Shown here: piece by piece, positions 25,967 to 34,030 of the stretch
How positions within the stretch are numbered: the stretch's first letter is position 1
How the letters are laid out: every line of letters starts with the position of its first letter
DNA from: an uncultured Clostridia bacterium
GTDB lineage: Bacteria > Bacillota > Clostridia > Oscillospirales > Acutalibacteraceae
DNA: 64,000 bases
Reading direction: 5' to 3'
Assembly (NCBI GenBank): GCA_946555465.1
Contig: CAMNST010000009.1
Coordinates: 27,211-91,210, forward strand
The notes under the pieces: model-generated
What the model was told of the DNA's origin: nothing
Databases searched by the model: none
The model's input: only the letters and a program-made list of their open reading frames with translations
Made by a program: the position numbers and the translations under genes

Positions 25967-26636
25967 TGCAAATCCTTTCAATTTTTTTGGTTGCTTTAAA
26001 AAATATAATAACAATTATAAGAAGTATAATTGGCATTATAATGAGCGTGAAATCAAATAAAGGAGAGCAGTTGATTATTCTTGCTATAAATGTGAACGGA
26101 AAAACCGTAAGCAATGCAGACAGTGCGATTGTGCTTTTCTTGAATTTTGAATAGATTTCGCTGTCGGAATACTCAAGCCGGAGTCTTTGAATACCGATAA
26201 TAAAAATCATTGCCGATGCAATACTGAGAAAAAGGGAGGCTGCAGCAAACATAATTTCCCAATGTGTGTAAAATAAAATCGGAAATGCCCATAGGCAGTA
26301 AATTTCGGTTATTCCGCCGAGAAGTGCACTTGTTGCCGCAAGACAGAATGAAATCGTAAAACAGATTTTAAAATCGTTTAAAACCTGTTTCTTACAATTT
26401 TTATTTTTTTCAGTTATAACAAGTTCGCTTCTTTCTCCTGTAAGCAGTTCGTCAATCGTTACCGAAAGTGTTTTTGATATTTCGGGCAGCAGTGATATGT
26501 CGGGAAATCCGTCACCGTTTTCCCATTTTGAAACGGCACGGTTGCTTACATTGAGCATCTGGGCAAGTTGAACCTGTGTCAGCCCCATCTCTTTTCTTTT
26601 TGTACTGATTATTTTTCCTGTCTGCCTCGGGTCCAT
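25935..26636 (-). CDS. XRE-family regulator with membrane domain
   Basis: A 233-residue protein. Residues 5-60 form a Cro/C1 helix-turn-helix (GLTQVQLAQMLNVSNRAVSKWENGDGFPD) and a short LPEISKTLSVTIDELL dimer segment. About four transmembrane helices fill residues 90-225. This architecture is common in Firmicutes, where it often controls adjacent membrane-protein genes, here the YdcF-like protein. The start at 26636 has GAGGTGG just upstream; an ATG 12 bp earlier lies within that SD. Target genes and signal are unknown. Confidence 0.85.
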   Translation of the reverse strand: MDPRQTGKIISTKRKEMGLTQVQLAQMLNVSNRAVSKWENGDGFPDISLLPEISKTLSVTIDELLTGERSELVITEKNKNCKKQVLNDFKICFTISFCLAATSALLGGITEIYCLWAFPILFYTHWEIMFAAASLFLSIASAMIFIIGIQRLRLEYSDSEIYSKFKKSTIALSALLTVFPFTFIARIINCSPLFDFTLIIMPIILLIIVIIFFKATKKIERICNEKRKDEKND

Positions 26637-26743
26637 AATCCACCTCATTTTATAATGAAAAAATAATGATTACATTTATGTGTTTTTTACAAATTCATTG
26701 TACCAAATGTTTCAAAAAAACACAATGCACAGTTAATTGAAGA

Positions 26744-26762
26744 ATTCCACGCAGCGTGGAAT
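26744..26762. other. small inverted repeat
   Basis: ATTCCAC-GCAGC-GTGGAAT, a 7-bp perfect stem about 100 bp upstream of the XRE regulator. Its role is unknown. Confidence 0.35.
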
Positions 26763-26789
26763 CGGCGGTGTTGAGGGCTTTTTCGGCAT

Positions 26790-26830
26790 AAAAATAACAG
26801 AGGCTGCATTTTTGACAATACAGTCTCTGC
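26790..26830 (-). terminator. terminator of pgm and the small peptide gene
   Basis: Leftward stem CAGAGACTG / CAGCCTCTG (one mismatch) followed by TTATTTTTAT, 18 bp after the small ORF stop. Confidence 0.7.
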
Positions 26831-26847
26831 TGATTACATTTTTATTT

Positions 26848-26949
26848 TTATCCCTGAAGTATGCCGATAATTCCTACTCCGAGTCCACTTACTGCCATAA
26901 GTGCGGCAAGTATGATTGCGGTGATTTTAACCCATTTTCTTTGGTTCAT
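26848..26949 (-). CDS. 33-residue single-span membrane peptide (DUF4044/Prli42-like)
   Basis: A small ORF starting MNQRKWVKITAI and continuing as one hydrophobic helix rich in Ala, Leu, Val and Gly to the end at residue 33. AAGGAG sits 7 bp before the ATG, ideal spacing. It begins 11 bp after the phosphoglucomutase stop and is followed by a terminator, so it is probably translated from the pgm transcript. The basic N-terminus plus single helix matches the architecture of the DUF4044/Prli42 stressosome-associated miniproteins of Firmicutes. The family match is by layout, not by search. Confidence 0.65.
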   Translation of the reverse strand: MNQRKWVKITAIILAALMAVSGLGVGIIGILQG

Positions 26950-26959
26950 TTAAATCTCC

Positions 26960-28684
26960 TTATTTCATCAGTTCATCCGCTTCGGCAAGCAAAGCATCGG
27001 CAATTTCTTTTGCCTGTTCCTTTGTTTCTCCGATTGCAGTTATGTATGCTTTGATTTTCGGTTCTGTTCCGGAAGGACGAACAATAATTTTATTTCCGCC
27101 CGTAAGCGTATAAGCAAGAACATTCGATTTCGGCAGTTCAATTTCAGATTCCGTATGGTTTGCAATATTTGCTGAAACAGAGGTTTTATAGTCATCTGCA
27201 ACGGTTACTTCAAGTCCTGCAAAATGGCAAGGCATTTCCATTCTTAAATCTTCCATAATTGCAGCCATTTTTTCCATTCCCGATGCACCTTCAAAAGTAT
27301 AACTTGCAACGGTGTTGAAATAATAACCGAATTCATCATAAATATCGTCCATAACCTGAGCAAGAGATTTGCCCTGTGTTTTATAATATGCGGCCATTTC
27401 GCATATAAGCATTGATGCAACAACGGCGTCTTTATCACGTGCATGTGTGCCGGCAAGATAACCGTATGATTCTTCAAATCCCATTACAAATTCTTCGGCT
27501 TTGCCCTGTGCCTCAAGTTGGGTGATAAGTTCGCCTATGTATTTAAAGCCGGTTAAAAGATTTTTGAAAGTGCAGTTGTATTTTTTTGCAATAACTTCTG
27601 CAAGGTCTGTTGAAACAAAGGATTTTACTGCTATGCTTTCTGACGAAAGAGTGCCTTTATCTTTTTTCTGTGAAAGAAGATAATTAAGAAGCATTGCACC
27701 GACTTCGTTGCCGCTCATAAGTTTGTATTCGCCGTTTTTATCAAGAACAGCAATGCCCACACGGTCACAGTCCGGGTCGGTTGCAAGAAGAAGGTCGGGT
27801 TTGATTTCTTCCGCCATTTTAAGAGCGCATTCAAATGCCTGTTTGATTTCCGGATTCGGGAACGGGCAAGTGGGGAAATTGCCGTCAGGCATTTCCTGCT
27901 CGGCAACAACATAAACATCTTTAACGCCGATACGCTCAAGAATTTTTCTTACGGGTTTATTGCCTGTTCCGTTAAGAGGCGTGTAAATGACTTTAAGGTC
28001 TGCCTTTTCGCATATTCCCGGATTAACGCATTGTTTAACAACTTCGTCAAGAAATGCATCAATCACTTCATCGCCCATATATTCAATAAGACCGCTGTTT
28101 ACAGCCTCGTCAAAATCCATTGATTTTATGCCTGTGAAATAATCCACATTCTGAATAAATTCATATGTTTCTGCTGCTTCCTCGTCGGTCATCTGATAGC
28201 CGTTTGAGTTGTAGCACTTATAGCCGTTATATTTTGCAGGATTGTGTGATGCTGTGAGGATAATGCCGCTTGATGTTTTAAAATGTCTGATCGCAAAGGA
28301 AAGGCATGGCGTCGGCTGAAGTTCTTTGTAAAGATACACTTTGATTTTGTTTGCAGCAAGAACTTTTGCACATTCACGGGAAAAGTAATCCGATTTTATT
28401 CTTGAATCGTAGCCGATAGCAATAGACGGATTTTCAAAATGTTTGTTAAGAAAATCTGCAAGTCCCTGGGTTGCCCGGCATACAGTGTAATAATTCATTC
28501 TGTTTGTACCTGCACCGATAACACCGCGCAAACCCGCAGTTCCAAATTCAAGGCTGCGGTAAAATCTGTCAAATATTTCATCTTCGTTATCTTTGACAGA
28601 TTCAAGTTCTGCTTTTAAATCAGGGTCTGCTGTTGCTTTTTCAAGCCAGATTTCATAAAGTTTTTTAGTATCCAAATAAAACAC
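26960..28684 (-). CDS. phospho-sugar mutase (phosphoglucomutase type)
   Basis: A 574-residue alpha-D-phosphohexomutase interconverting glucose-1-phosphate and glucose-6-phosphate, possibly mannose phosphates too. All four landmarks are present: the phosphoserine loop TASHNPAKYNGYK, the Mg-binding DPDCDRVGIAV, the sugar-binding GFEESYGYLAG, and the C-terminal RPSGTEPKIKAY. Length and motifs match PgcA/PGM2-type enzymes of Firmicutes. AAGGATGTGTTTT lies before the ATG. It probably supplies activated sugars for envelope glycans. A 33-residue membrane peptide follows on the same transcript. Confidence 0.93.
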   Translation of the reverse strand: MFYLDTKKLYEIWLEKATADPDLKAELESVKDNEDEIFDRFYRSLEFGTAGLRGVIGAGTNRMNYYTVCRATQGLADFLNKHFENPSIAIGYDSRIKSDYFSRECAKVLAANKIKVYLYKELQPTPCLSFAIRHFKTSSGIILTASHNPAKYNGYKCYNSNGYQMTDEEAAETYEFIQNVDYFTGIKSMDFDEAVNSGLIEYMGDEVIDAFLDEVVKQCVNPGICEKADLKVIYTPLNGTGNKPVRKILERIGVKDVYVVAEQEMPDGNFPTCPFPNPEIKQAFECALKMAEEIKPDLLLATDPDCDRVGIAVLDKNGEYKLMSGNEVGAMLLNYLLSQKKDKGTLSSESIAVKSFVSTDLAEVIAKKYNCTFKNLLTGFKYIGELITQLEAQGKAEEFVMGFEESYGYLAGTHARDKDAVVASMLICEMAAYYKTQGKSLAQVMDDIYDEFGYYFNTVASYTFEGASGMEKMAAIMEDLRMEMPCHFAGLEVTVADDYKTSVSANIANHTESEIELPKSNVLAYTLTGGNKIIVRPSGTEPKIKAYITAIGETKEQAKEIADALLAEADELMK

Positions 28685-28751
28685 ATCCTTAAAAATTATT
28701 TGTGATTTTTGCTGTATATACTTACTGATATTTTAAACCGATTAAATTCTG

Positions 28752-28781
28752 TTGTCAATATCAATAATAGTATGCTATAAT
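28752..28781 (+). promoter_or_regulatory. SigA-type promoter of the comM-like gene
   Basis: TTGTCA (28752-28757), 18-bp spacer, TATAAT (28776-28781), 16 bp before the start codon, so the 5' leader is very short. Confidence 0.7.
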
Positions 28782-28796
28782 TGTTTTGGTGATGAT

Positions 28797-30329
28797 ATGT
28801 ATGCGAGAGTAAAAAGTTTAGGCATATTCGGGTTTGACGCATTTGATGTTACTGTTGAATGTGATTTAAGCAATGGGCTTCCCAGATTTGATTTGGTAGG
28901 TTTGCCCGATGCCGTTGTTAAGGAGAGCAGGGAGCGCGTTAGGGCATCCATAAAAAACTGCCATCTTGATTTTCCTGTTTCAAGAATTACGGTTAATATT
29001 GCACCTGCTGATATTAAAAAGGAAGGTGCACTGTATGATTTGCCTGTTTTTGTATCCATACTCAAGGCAAGCAATCAGTTAAACGGTGAAACAGATGATT
29101 ATGCCTTTGTGGGTGAACTTTCGCTTGACGGTGAAATACGTCCTGTAAACGGTATTCTGCCAATGCTTATGTGTGCCAGAGAGAAAGGAATAAAGGCTGT
29201 TTTTATTCCTTATGCCAATAAACTGGAAGGCAGTGTTTTATCGGGTATTGATGTTTTGCCTGTTCAAAATATTTATCAGGTTATGCAGCATATTTCGGGC
29301 GTCAATAAAATCAGCGCCTGTTATGAACCGGAACTTACCCAAATGAAAACAACATATAATGTGGATTTTTCTGATGTAAAAGGGCAGGCAGATGCAAAAA
29401 GAGCACTCGAAATTGCGGCAGCAGGCGGTCATAACTGTATTATGGTCGGACCTCCCGGTGCCGGCAAATCAATGCTTGCAAAAAGGCTGCCGACCATTCT
29501 TCCTGATATGCGTTTCAGTGAGAAACTTGAAACTACCAAAATTTATTCAATCGCAGGGGCAATTCCAAAAGGCGAGGCAATTATAGGTGAACGGCCTTTT
29601 CGTTCCCCTCACCATACTGTTTCTGCGCAGGCTCTTACCGGCGGAGGCACATTGCCAAAACCCGGTGAGATAAGTCTGTCCCATAACGGTGTTTTGTTTA
29701 TGGACGAATTTCCCGAGTTTGACAGAAGAGCAAAAGAATCCCTGCGCCAGCCAATAGAAGACGGCGTTATAAATATTTCAAGAACTTTGGGCTCGGTTAC
29801 GTATCCGTCAAATATTATGCTTGTGGCGGCAATGAATCCGTGTGCCTGCGGTTTTTTCGGTCATCCTTCAAAGGAATGCAAATGTTCCGATGCAATGCGA
29901 AAAAGATATATGGATAAAGTATCAGGTCCTGTTCTTGACAGAATTGACATACATATCGAGGTTGCGCCCGTTGATTATGAACAACTCTCCTGTAAAACGC
30001 CTGAGGAATCTTCTGATGATATACGAAAAAGAGTGAACAGAGCAAGAGAAATTCAGCAGAAAAGATTTGCCGGAACAGATATTTCCTGCAATGCAAAAAT
30101 GTCCCCTAAAATGACAAAAGAGTACTGCGTGCTCAGTGACGATGCAAATCGTCTTTTGAAGATGAGTTTTGAAAGGCTCGCTCTTTCGGCACGTGCTTAT
30201 GATAAAATCTTAAGAATGGCAAGAACGATTGCCGATCTTGACGAGAGCGAAAATATTGAACTTAACCACATTTCGGAGGCGCTTCAGTATCGTTCGCTCG
30301 ACAGAAAATACTGGAACTCGGAGGTATAG
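28797..30329 (+). CDS. comM: YifB/ComM-family Mg-chelatase-like ATPase
   Basis: A 510-residue AAA+ protein. The N-terminal domain (about 1-170; SLGIFGFDAFDVTVECDLSNGLPRFDLVGLPD) resembles the Lon S5 fold. The AAA+ core has Walker A GPPGAGKSMLAKRLP, Walker B LFMDEFPEF and a Mg-chelatase-like C-terminal domain with PCACGF and KRYMDKVSGPVLDRIDIH. ComM drives branch migration during natural transformation in gammaproteobacteria; in clostridia the role is inferred. The start at 28797 agrees with the promoter and gives MYARVKSLGI, the family start. The LUD gene follows at 2 bp. Confidence 0.9.
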   Translation: MYARVKSLGIFGFDAFDVTVECDLSNGLPRFDLVGLPDAVVKESRERVRASIKNCHLDFPVSRITVNIAPADIKKEGALYDLPVFVSILKASNQLNGETDDYAFVGELSLDGEIRPVNGILPMLMCAREKGIKAVFIPYANKLEGSVLSGIDVLPVQNIYQVMQHISGVNKISACYEPELTQMKTTYNVDFSDVKGQADAKRALEIAAAGGHNCIMVGPPGAGKSMLAKRLPTILPDMRFSEKLETTKIYSIAGAIPKGEAIIGERPFRSPHHTVSAQALTGGGTLPKPGEISLSHNGVLFMDEFPEFDRRAKESLRQPIEDGVINISRTLGSVTYPSNIMLVAAMNPCACGFFGHPSKECKCSDAMRKRYMDKVSGPVLDRIDIHIEVAPVDYEQLSCKTPEESSDDIRKRVNRAREIQQKRFAGTDISCNAKMSPKMTKEYCVLSDDANRLLKMSFERLALSARAYDKILRMARTIADLDESENIELNHISEALQYRSLDRKYWNSEV

Positions 30330-30331
30330 AA

Positions 30332-30970
30332 ATGAATATAGAGAAAACCATGAAAAATCTTGAGAAAAACGGATTTAAGCCTTTTTATGTTAAAACAAAA
30401 GAAGAGGTTGTTCCGCTTGTAAAAACGCTGATAAATAAAGGGGAGAGCGTTTCAAACGGTGGTTCTGTTACCCTTAATGAAACAGGTGTTTCAGAACTTA
30501 TTGCCTGCGGTGACTATGATTTTATAGACAGAACAGGTCTTCAGGGCGAAGAACTGCGTCAGTCGTATATCCGCGCTTTTGGATGTGATACATATTTCTG
30601 TTCATCAAATGCCGTAACCGAAAATGGTGAACTTTATAATGTTGACGGAAATTCAAACCGTGTTGCCTGTATCGTTTACGGACCAAGGCAGGTTATTATG
30701 GTTGTTGGGAAAAATAAAATAGTAAAGGATATTAACGAGGCTGTTGTGCGTGTCAAAGAGCAGGCGGCTCCGCCTAACACGGTAAGGCTTAATATTAATA
30801 CTCCGTGCAGCAAAACAGGAAAATGTGTTTCGCTTTCTGCGGAAAATTCTGATTTGTGTGACGGCTGTGCGGTTGACGGCAGAATTTGCTGTAACTATGT
30901 TGTTTCTGCCAAACAGAGGCATAAGAACAGAATAAAAATAATTATTGTTGATGATAATTTAGGTTATTGA
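30332..30970 (+). CDS. LUD-domain protein (lactate utilisation, YkgG/LutC-like)
   Basis: A 212-residue LUD (DUF162) protein. It shows NGFKPFYVKTKEE, GGSVTLNETGV near residue 43, the AYIRAF-like SYIRAFGCDTYFCSSNAVTENGELYNVDG block and GKNKIVKDINEAV. A Cys-rich tail (CSKTGKC … CDGCAVDGRICC) may bind metal or an Fe-S cluster. LUD proteins occur in lactate oxidation complexes (LutABC), but no lutA or lutB lies here, so this is one of the stand-alone forms of unknown function. It starts 2 bp after the comM-like gene. Confidence 0.85.
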   Translation: MNIEKTMKNLEKNGFKPFYVKTKEEVVPLVKTLINKGESVSNGGSVTLNETGVSELIACGDYDFIDRTGLQGEELRQSYIRAFGCDTYFCSSNAVTENGELYNVDGNSNRVACIVYGPRQVIMVVGKNKIVKDINEAVVRVKEQAAPPNTVRLNINTPCSKTGKCVSLSAENSDLCDGCAVDGRICCNYVVSAKQRHKNRIKIIIVDDNLGY

Positions 30971-31031
30971 TTTTTGTTTTACTATGTGTTATTTTTGAGT
31001 TAGTAAAAATATTGTTTATAAGGAGAATATT

Positions 31032-31937
31032 ATGTTTGGTTTTGTTTCAGGCTTAATGTCCTATTGGCTTTTCTTGGTACTGTGCTGCCTTTTTTCACTC
31101 GTTTTTGATGTTATGATTATGCTTGCAATCGGTTTTGATCTTAAGTCAAGAGGTTCTGAAAATACAACGGTATGGATGATTCTTGCCTTTTTCTTTCCTG
31201 TAATTACGGGAATTGTATATGCTTTTAAGCGTGATGGTATTGCTGCAGATGTTCCCAAAACATGTGTTAACTGCAATCATGTTGTAAATGCAAAAGCAAT
31301 GTTCTGTTCCAACTGCGGGGGAAATGCATTTACTTCTTTTCCGGTGCCGGGAAAAGAGAAAAACACCAAAAATAAGAATATTGCTCTTACAATCGGTATA
31401 GTGGCAATCGTTATTTCAATTATGTGTTCTGCTTTTGCTTTTTCATCTTTATTTAAGTCTTTCGGCAGTCTTGACGGCTTTTTTGACAGGATCTTGGATG
31501 AGGCATTTGATTATGACTGGGATGATTATGATGATTATGACTGGGAATATCAGATAGAGCGTTATGGCTATGATGTTGACGGTAAAACCGTTTATTATGA
31601 TATGAAAGGCAATTCTTATTCAGATGCAAATGATGTTTTGCTTTATGATTCAAATTCAACGGCGTACAAATTTGACAGCGAAGACCAGGAGTTTGAAACC
31701 AAAGACGGCAAAGAATATAATATGTTTTGCTGTTATTTAGATGAAAACGGTTATCTTTTTTATGATGGAGATGATAAACTTTTTTCTTCCGCATATGAAG
31801 ATTACTATCTTGATATAGACGGAAACAGATTTTATTATTTTGAAAATATAAGTTGGAACAAAGACGGCAAAATGGTAGATAACTACAGCGGAGAAATTAT
31901 AACGCCGAAAGAAAACAATCAGCAAAATAACGGATAA
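31032..31937 (+). CDS. zinc-ribbon membrane protein with Tyr/Asp-rich domain, unknown function
   Basis: A 301-residue protein I cannot name. Two membrane helices at about 8-32 and 45-65 are followed by a zinc ribbon (CVNC … CSNC, about 78-96). A third helix (about 117-138) leads into an acidic region rich in Tyr and Asp. That region has loose repeats of the form YYD-x-x-GN-x-Y / YLDENGYLFYDG / YLDIDGNRFYYF, suggesting a beta-strand repeat domain outside the cell. AAGGAGAATATT precedes the ATG. It stands alone between the LUD gene and a terminator. Confidence 0.7.
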   Translation: MFGFVSGLMSYWLFLVLCCLFSLVFDVMIMLAIGFDLKSRGSENTTVWMILAFFFPVITGIVYAFKRDGIAADVPKTCVNCNHVVNAKAMFCSNCGGNAFTSFPVPGKEKNTKNKNIALTIGIVAIVISIMCSAFAFSSLFKSFGSLDGFFDRILDEAFDYDWDDYDDYDWEYQIERYGYDVDGKTVYYDMKGNSYSDANDVLLYDSNSTAYKFDSEDQEFETKDGKEYNMFCCYLDENGYLFYDGDDKLFSSAYEDYYLDIDGNRFYYFENISWNKDGKMVDNYSGEIITPKENNQQNNG

Positions 31938-31940
31938 TGA

Positions 31941-31974
31941 AAAACCCGAAACTCGCAATGAAGTTTCGGGTTTT
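31941..31974 (+). terminator. terminator of the zinc-ribbon gene
   Basis: Stem AAAACCCGAAACT / AGTTTCGGGTTTT around a 7-nt loop, directly after the stop codon. Confidence 0.85.
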
Positions 31975-31989
31975 ACGATGTTATGAAAA

Positions 31990-32033
31990 ATAAATAAAAC
32001 CTGCGGCAGACATTTGTGTTTGCCGCAGGTTTT
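31990..32033 (-). terminator. terminator of the tRNA cluster
   Basis: Leftward 13-bp stem AAAACCTGCGGCA / TGCCGCAGGTTTT directly abutting the CCA end of tRNA-Arg, with TTTTATTTA tail. Confidence 0.85.
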
Positions 32034-32107
32034 GGCACCCTCAGTAGGAATCGAACCTGCATCTAAGTCTTAGGAGGACCTTGTTCTATCCGTTGAACTA
32101 TGAGGGC
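32033..32107 (-). tRNA. tRNA-Arg (anticodon CCT)
   Basis: The 75-nt cloverleaf has acceptor GCCCTCA / TGAGGGT (terminal G-U), D stem GTTC/GAAC, anticodon loop CTCCTAA (CCT, codon AGG), T loop TTCGATT and encoded CCA. It is last in a leftward set of three tRNA genes. Confidence 0.93.
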
Positions 32108-32121
32108 GTGTATTAATGAAA

Positions 32122-32147
32122 AAAGGCACCTCGTGAGGTGCCTTTTA
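32122..32147 (-). terminator. hairpin between tRNA-Arg and tRNA-Glu
   Basis: Perfect stem AAAGGCACCTC / GAGGTGCCTTT with a tight loop and T runs, between the tRNA genes. It may end part of the tRNA-Met/tRNA-Glu transcription or be a processing site. Confidence 0.7.
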
Positions 32148-32149
32148 TA

Positions 32150-32224
32150 TGGTGACCCGGACGGGAATTGAACCCGTGTTACCGCCGTGAAAGGGCGGTG
32201 TCTTAACCTCTTGACCACCGGGCC
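32150..32224 (-). tRNA. tRNA-Glu (anticodon TTC)
   Basis: A 75-nt cloverleaf with acceptor GGCCCGG / CCGGGTC, anticodon loop CTTTCAC (TTC), T arm with TTCAATT, and encoded CCA. Confidence 0.95.
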
Positions 32225-32226
32225 GT

Positions 32227-32303
32227 TGGTGGCTTTAACTGGATTCGAACCAGTGACACTGCGGGTATGAACCGCATGCTCTAGCCAACTGAGCTATAAA
32301 GCC
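32227..32303 (-). tRNA. tRNA-Met (anticodon CAT), probably elongator
   Basis: A 77-nt cloverleaf with acceptor GGCTTTA / TAAAGCC, anticodon stem TGCGG/CCGCA around TTCATAC, and encoded CCA. The paired position 1-72 and the D-arm layout fit the elongator rather than the initiator; a CAT-type tRNA-Ile2 modified by TilS cannot be excluded by eye. Confidence 0.9.
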
Positions 32304-32324
32304 ATACCGGATAGTGCAAGCAAA

Positions 32325-32353
32325 ATTATATAGTAAAAAATCGGATTTGTCAA
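32325..32353 (-). promoter_or_regulatory. promoter of the tRNA-Met/Glu/Arg cluster
   Basis: A full-consensus leftward promoter: TTGACA (32353-32348), 17-bp spacer, TATAAT (32330-32325), about 20 bp before tRNA-Met. Confidence 0.85.
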
Positions 32354-32442
32354 CACTTTTTTTGCCAAATTTCAAATTTTTTTTAAATTTATCAAAAAAA
32401 CTGATTTATCTAAAAAATTTTGCCCCAAAATTGCACGTATGT

Positions 32443-32508
32443 TTGACACGGCGCAGTTATAGTGTTATTATAATATAAAAATTAACAGATTAGTATTATA
32501 TAGTCTGT
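32443..32508 (+). promoter_or_regulatory. lexA promoter and downstream dyad
   Basis: TTGACA (32443-32448), 17-bp spacer, TATTAT (32466-32471). A partial dyad ACAGA…TCTGT lies at 32485-32508, over the expected 5' leader and before the GGAGGG ribosome site. No canonical Firmicute LexA box (CGAAC-N4-GTTCG) is visible, so the dyad is the best candidate for an autoregulatory site. Confidence 0.5.
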
Positions 32509-32538
32509 GATTGAAATAATAAATCTTTGGAGGGAATT

Positions 32539-33129
32539 ATGAAAGAACTCAACGATACTCAAAAAAAAGTTTTTGAATATATTAAAGAAGTCATTTCAAA
32601 ACGCGGTATAGCCCCGTCTGTAAGAGAAATCGGTCAGGCTGTGGGTCTTCGTTCAACATCTTCGGTTCAATATAATCTGGATGCACTTGAGAAAGCAGGG
32701 TATATTAAAAGAGATGCCAATTTAAAAAGAACGCTGCGTGTATCGGGTTCGGCGGAAAATATAAGGCATATTCCCCTTCTCGGAACTGTAACTGCAGGAA
32801 TTCCTATTCTTGCTACCCAGCAGATTGAAGATTACATTGCGGTTTCAGGTATTAGCGGTGATAATCTTTTTGCGCTTCATGTCAAGGGTGATTCAATGAT
32901 TAATGCAGGCATATATGACGGCGACATAGTTATTGTTGAGCAATGCCCAACCGCAGAAAACGGTGAAATTGTTGTTGCAATGATTGATGATGAGGCAACA
33001 GTCAAAAGATTTTATATGGAATATAATCATTTCAGACTTCAGCCTGAAAATGATAAATATGCGCCTATTATAACCGAAGAATGTGTTATTCTGGGCAAAG
33101 TTAAAACTTTATTACGTTCTTATTATTAA
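32539..33129 (+). CDS. lexA: LexA repressor
   Basis: A 196-residue SOS repressor. The N-terminal winged helix-turn-helix (residues 1-65, APSVREIGQAVGLRSTSSVQYNLDALEKAGYI) binds the operator. The self-cleavage site is Ala86-Gly87 in TVTAGIP, with catalytic Ser119 in KGDSM and Lys156 in ATVKRFY. RecA filaments trigger cleavage after DNA damage. The start at 32539 has GGAGGG 5 bp upstream. It is followed at 22 bp by the Mrp ATPase gene, perhaps on the same transcript. Confidence 0.95.
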   Translation: MKELNDTQKKVFEYIKEVISKRGIAPSVREIGQAVGLRSTSSVQYNLDALEKAGYIKRDANLKRTLRVSGSAENIRHIPLLGTVTAGIPILATQQIEDYIAVSGISGDNLFALHVKGDSMINAGIYDGDIVIVEQCPTAENGEIVVAMIDDEATVKRFYMEYNHFRLQPENDKYAPIITEECVILGKVKTLLRSYY

Positions 33130-33151
33130 GACAGAATCAGGAGAGTGAATT

Positions 33152-33982
33152 ATGAGCGAATGTACGCACGACTGCTCAAGTTGCAAATCAAATTGTTCTT
33201 CAAGAAAGCCTTCAAAAGAAGATTTTCTTAAACCTATGAATAAATATTCAAATATCAAAAAAATTATCGGTGTTGTAAGCGGTAAAGGCGGCGTTGGAAA
33301 AAGCCTTGTTTCATGCATGCTTGCAAGCAAATGTGCAAAGGCAGGGCTGAAAGTCGGCATTCTGGATGCTGATATTACGGGTCCTTCCGTGCCTAAATCC
33401 TTCGGTATAACCGAACGTGCAATGCAGGATGATGAATGTCTGCTTCCTGCAGTAAGCGAAAATGGTGTTAAAATAATGAGCATAAATCTTCTGCTTGAGG
33501 ATGTTAACTCTCCGGTAGTGTGGAGGGGTCCTGTTATAAGCGGTGTAATTGAACAGTTCTGGAGCGATGTCCGCTGGGGCGAACTGGACTATCTTTTTGT
33601 TGATATGCCTCCCGGAACGGGCGATGTTGCGCTCACTGTTTTTCAGAGTCTGCCTGTTGATGGTATAGTTATTGTTTCAACACCTCAGGATCTTGTTAAA
33701 ATGATTGTAAACAAGGCATATAATATGGCAAAAATGATGGATGTGCCTGTGCTTGGTTTGGTTGAAAATATGAGTTATTATCTTTGCCCGGACTGCGGCA
33801 GAAAAATAAATATTTTCGGTGAGTCACGTATTGACGAAACTGCACAGGAACTTGGTGTGCCTGTACTGGCAAAACTGCCTGTTAATCCGCAGATTAACAA
33901 ACTGGTGGATGACGGAAAAATTTATGATGTTGAGTGTGACGAACTTGATGAATTTGTCTCTGTTTTGGCAGGAAAAGACTGA
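33152..33982 (+). CDS. Mrp/NBP35-family Fe-S cluster carrier ATPase
   Basis: A 276-residue ParA/MinD-like P-loop ATPase that loads iron-sulfur clusters onto target proteins. An N-terminal Cys motif (C-x3-C-x2-C-x3-C, residues 4-15) resembles the NBP35-type N-terminal cluster site. The deviant Walker A is VSGKGGVGKS near residue 43-51, switch II is DMPPGTGD, and the bridging CxxC is YLCPDCGRK. The DUF59 domain found in some Mrp proteins is absent. GGAGAG precedes the ATG. Likely role: cytoplasmic Fe-S protein maturation. Confidence 0.92.
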   Translation: MSECTHDCSSCKSNCSSRKPSKEDFLKPMNKYSNIKKIIGVVSGKGGVGKSLVSCMLASKCAKAGLKVGILDADITGPSVPKSFGITERAMQDDECLLPAVSENGVKIMSINLLLEDVNSPVVWRGPVISGVIEQFWSDVRWGELDYLFVDMPPGTGDVALTVFQSLPVDGIVIVSTPQDLVKMIVNKAYNMAKMMDVPVLGLVENMSYYLCPDCGRKINIFGESRIDETAQELGVPVLAKLPVNPQINKLVDDGKIYDVECDELDEFVSVLAGKD

Positions 33983-34030
33983 TAATTGAAACGTATTTCA
34001 GATGTATGTTTTCTTATGGGAGATTAAAAT

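Noticed and set aside
26737..27054. 105-codon rightward ORF opposite pgm and the small peptide
   Set aside because: Antisense to real genes and crossing a terminator; no ribosome site or recognisable domain.
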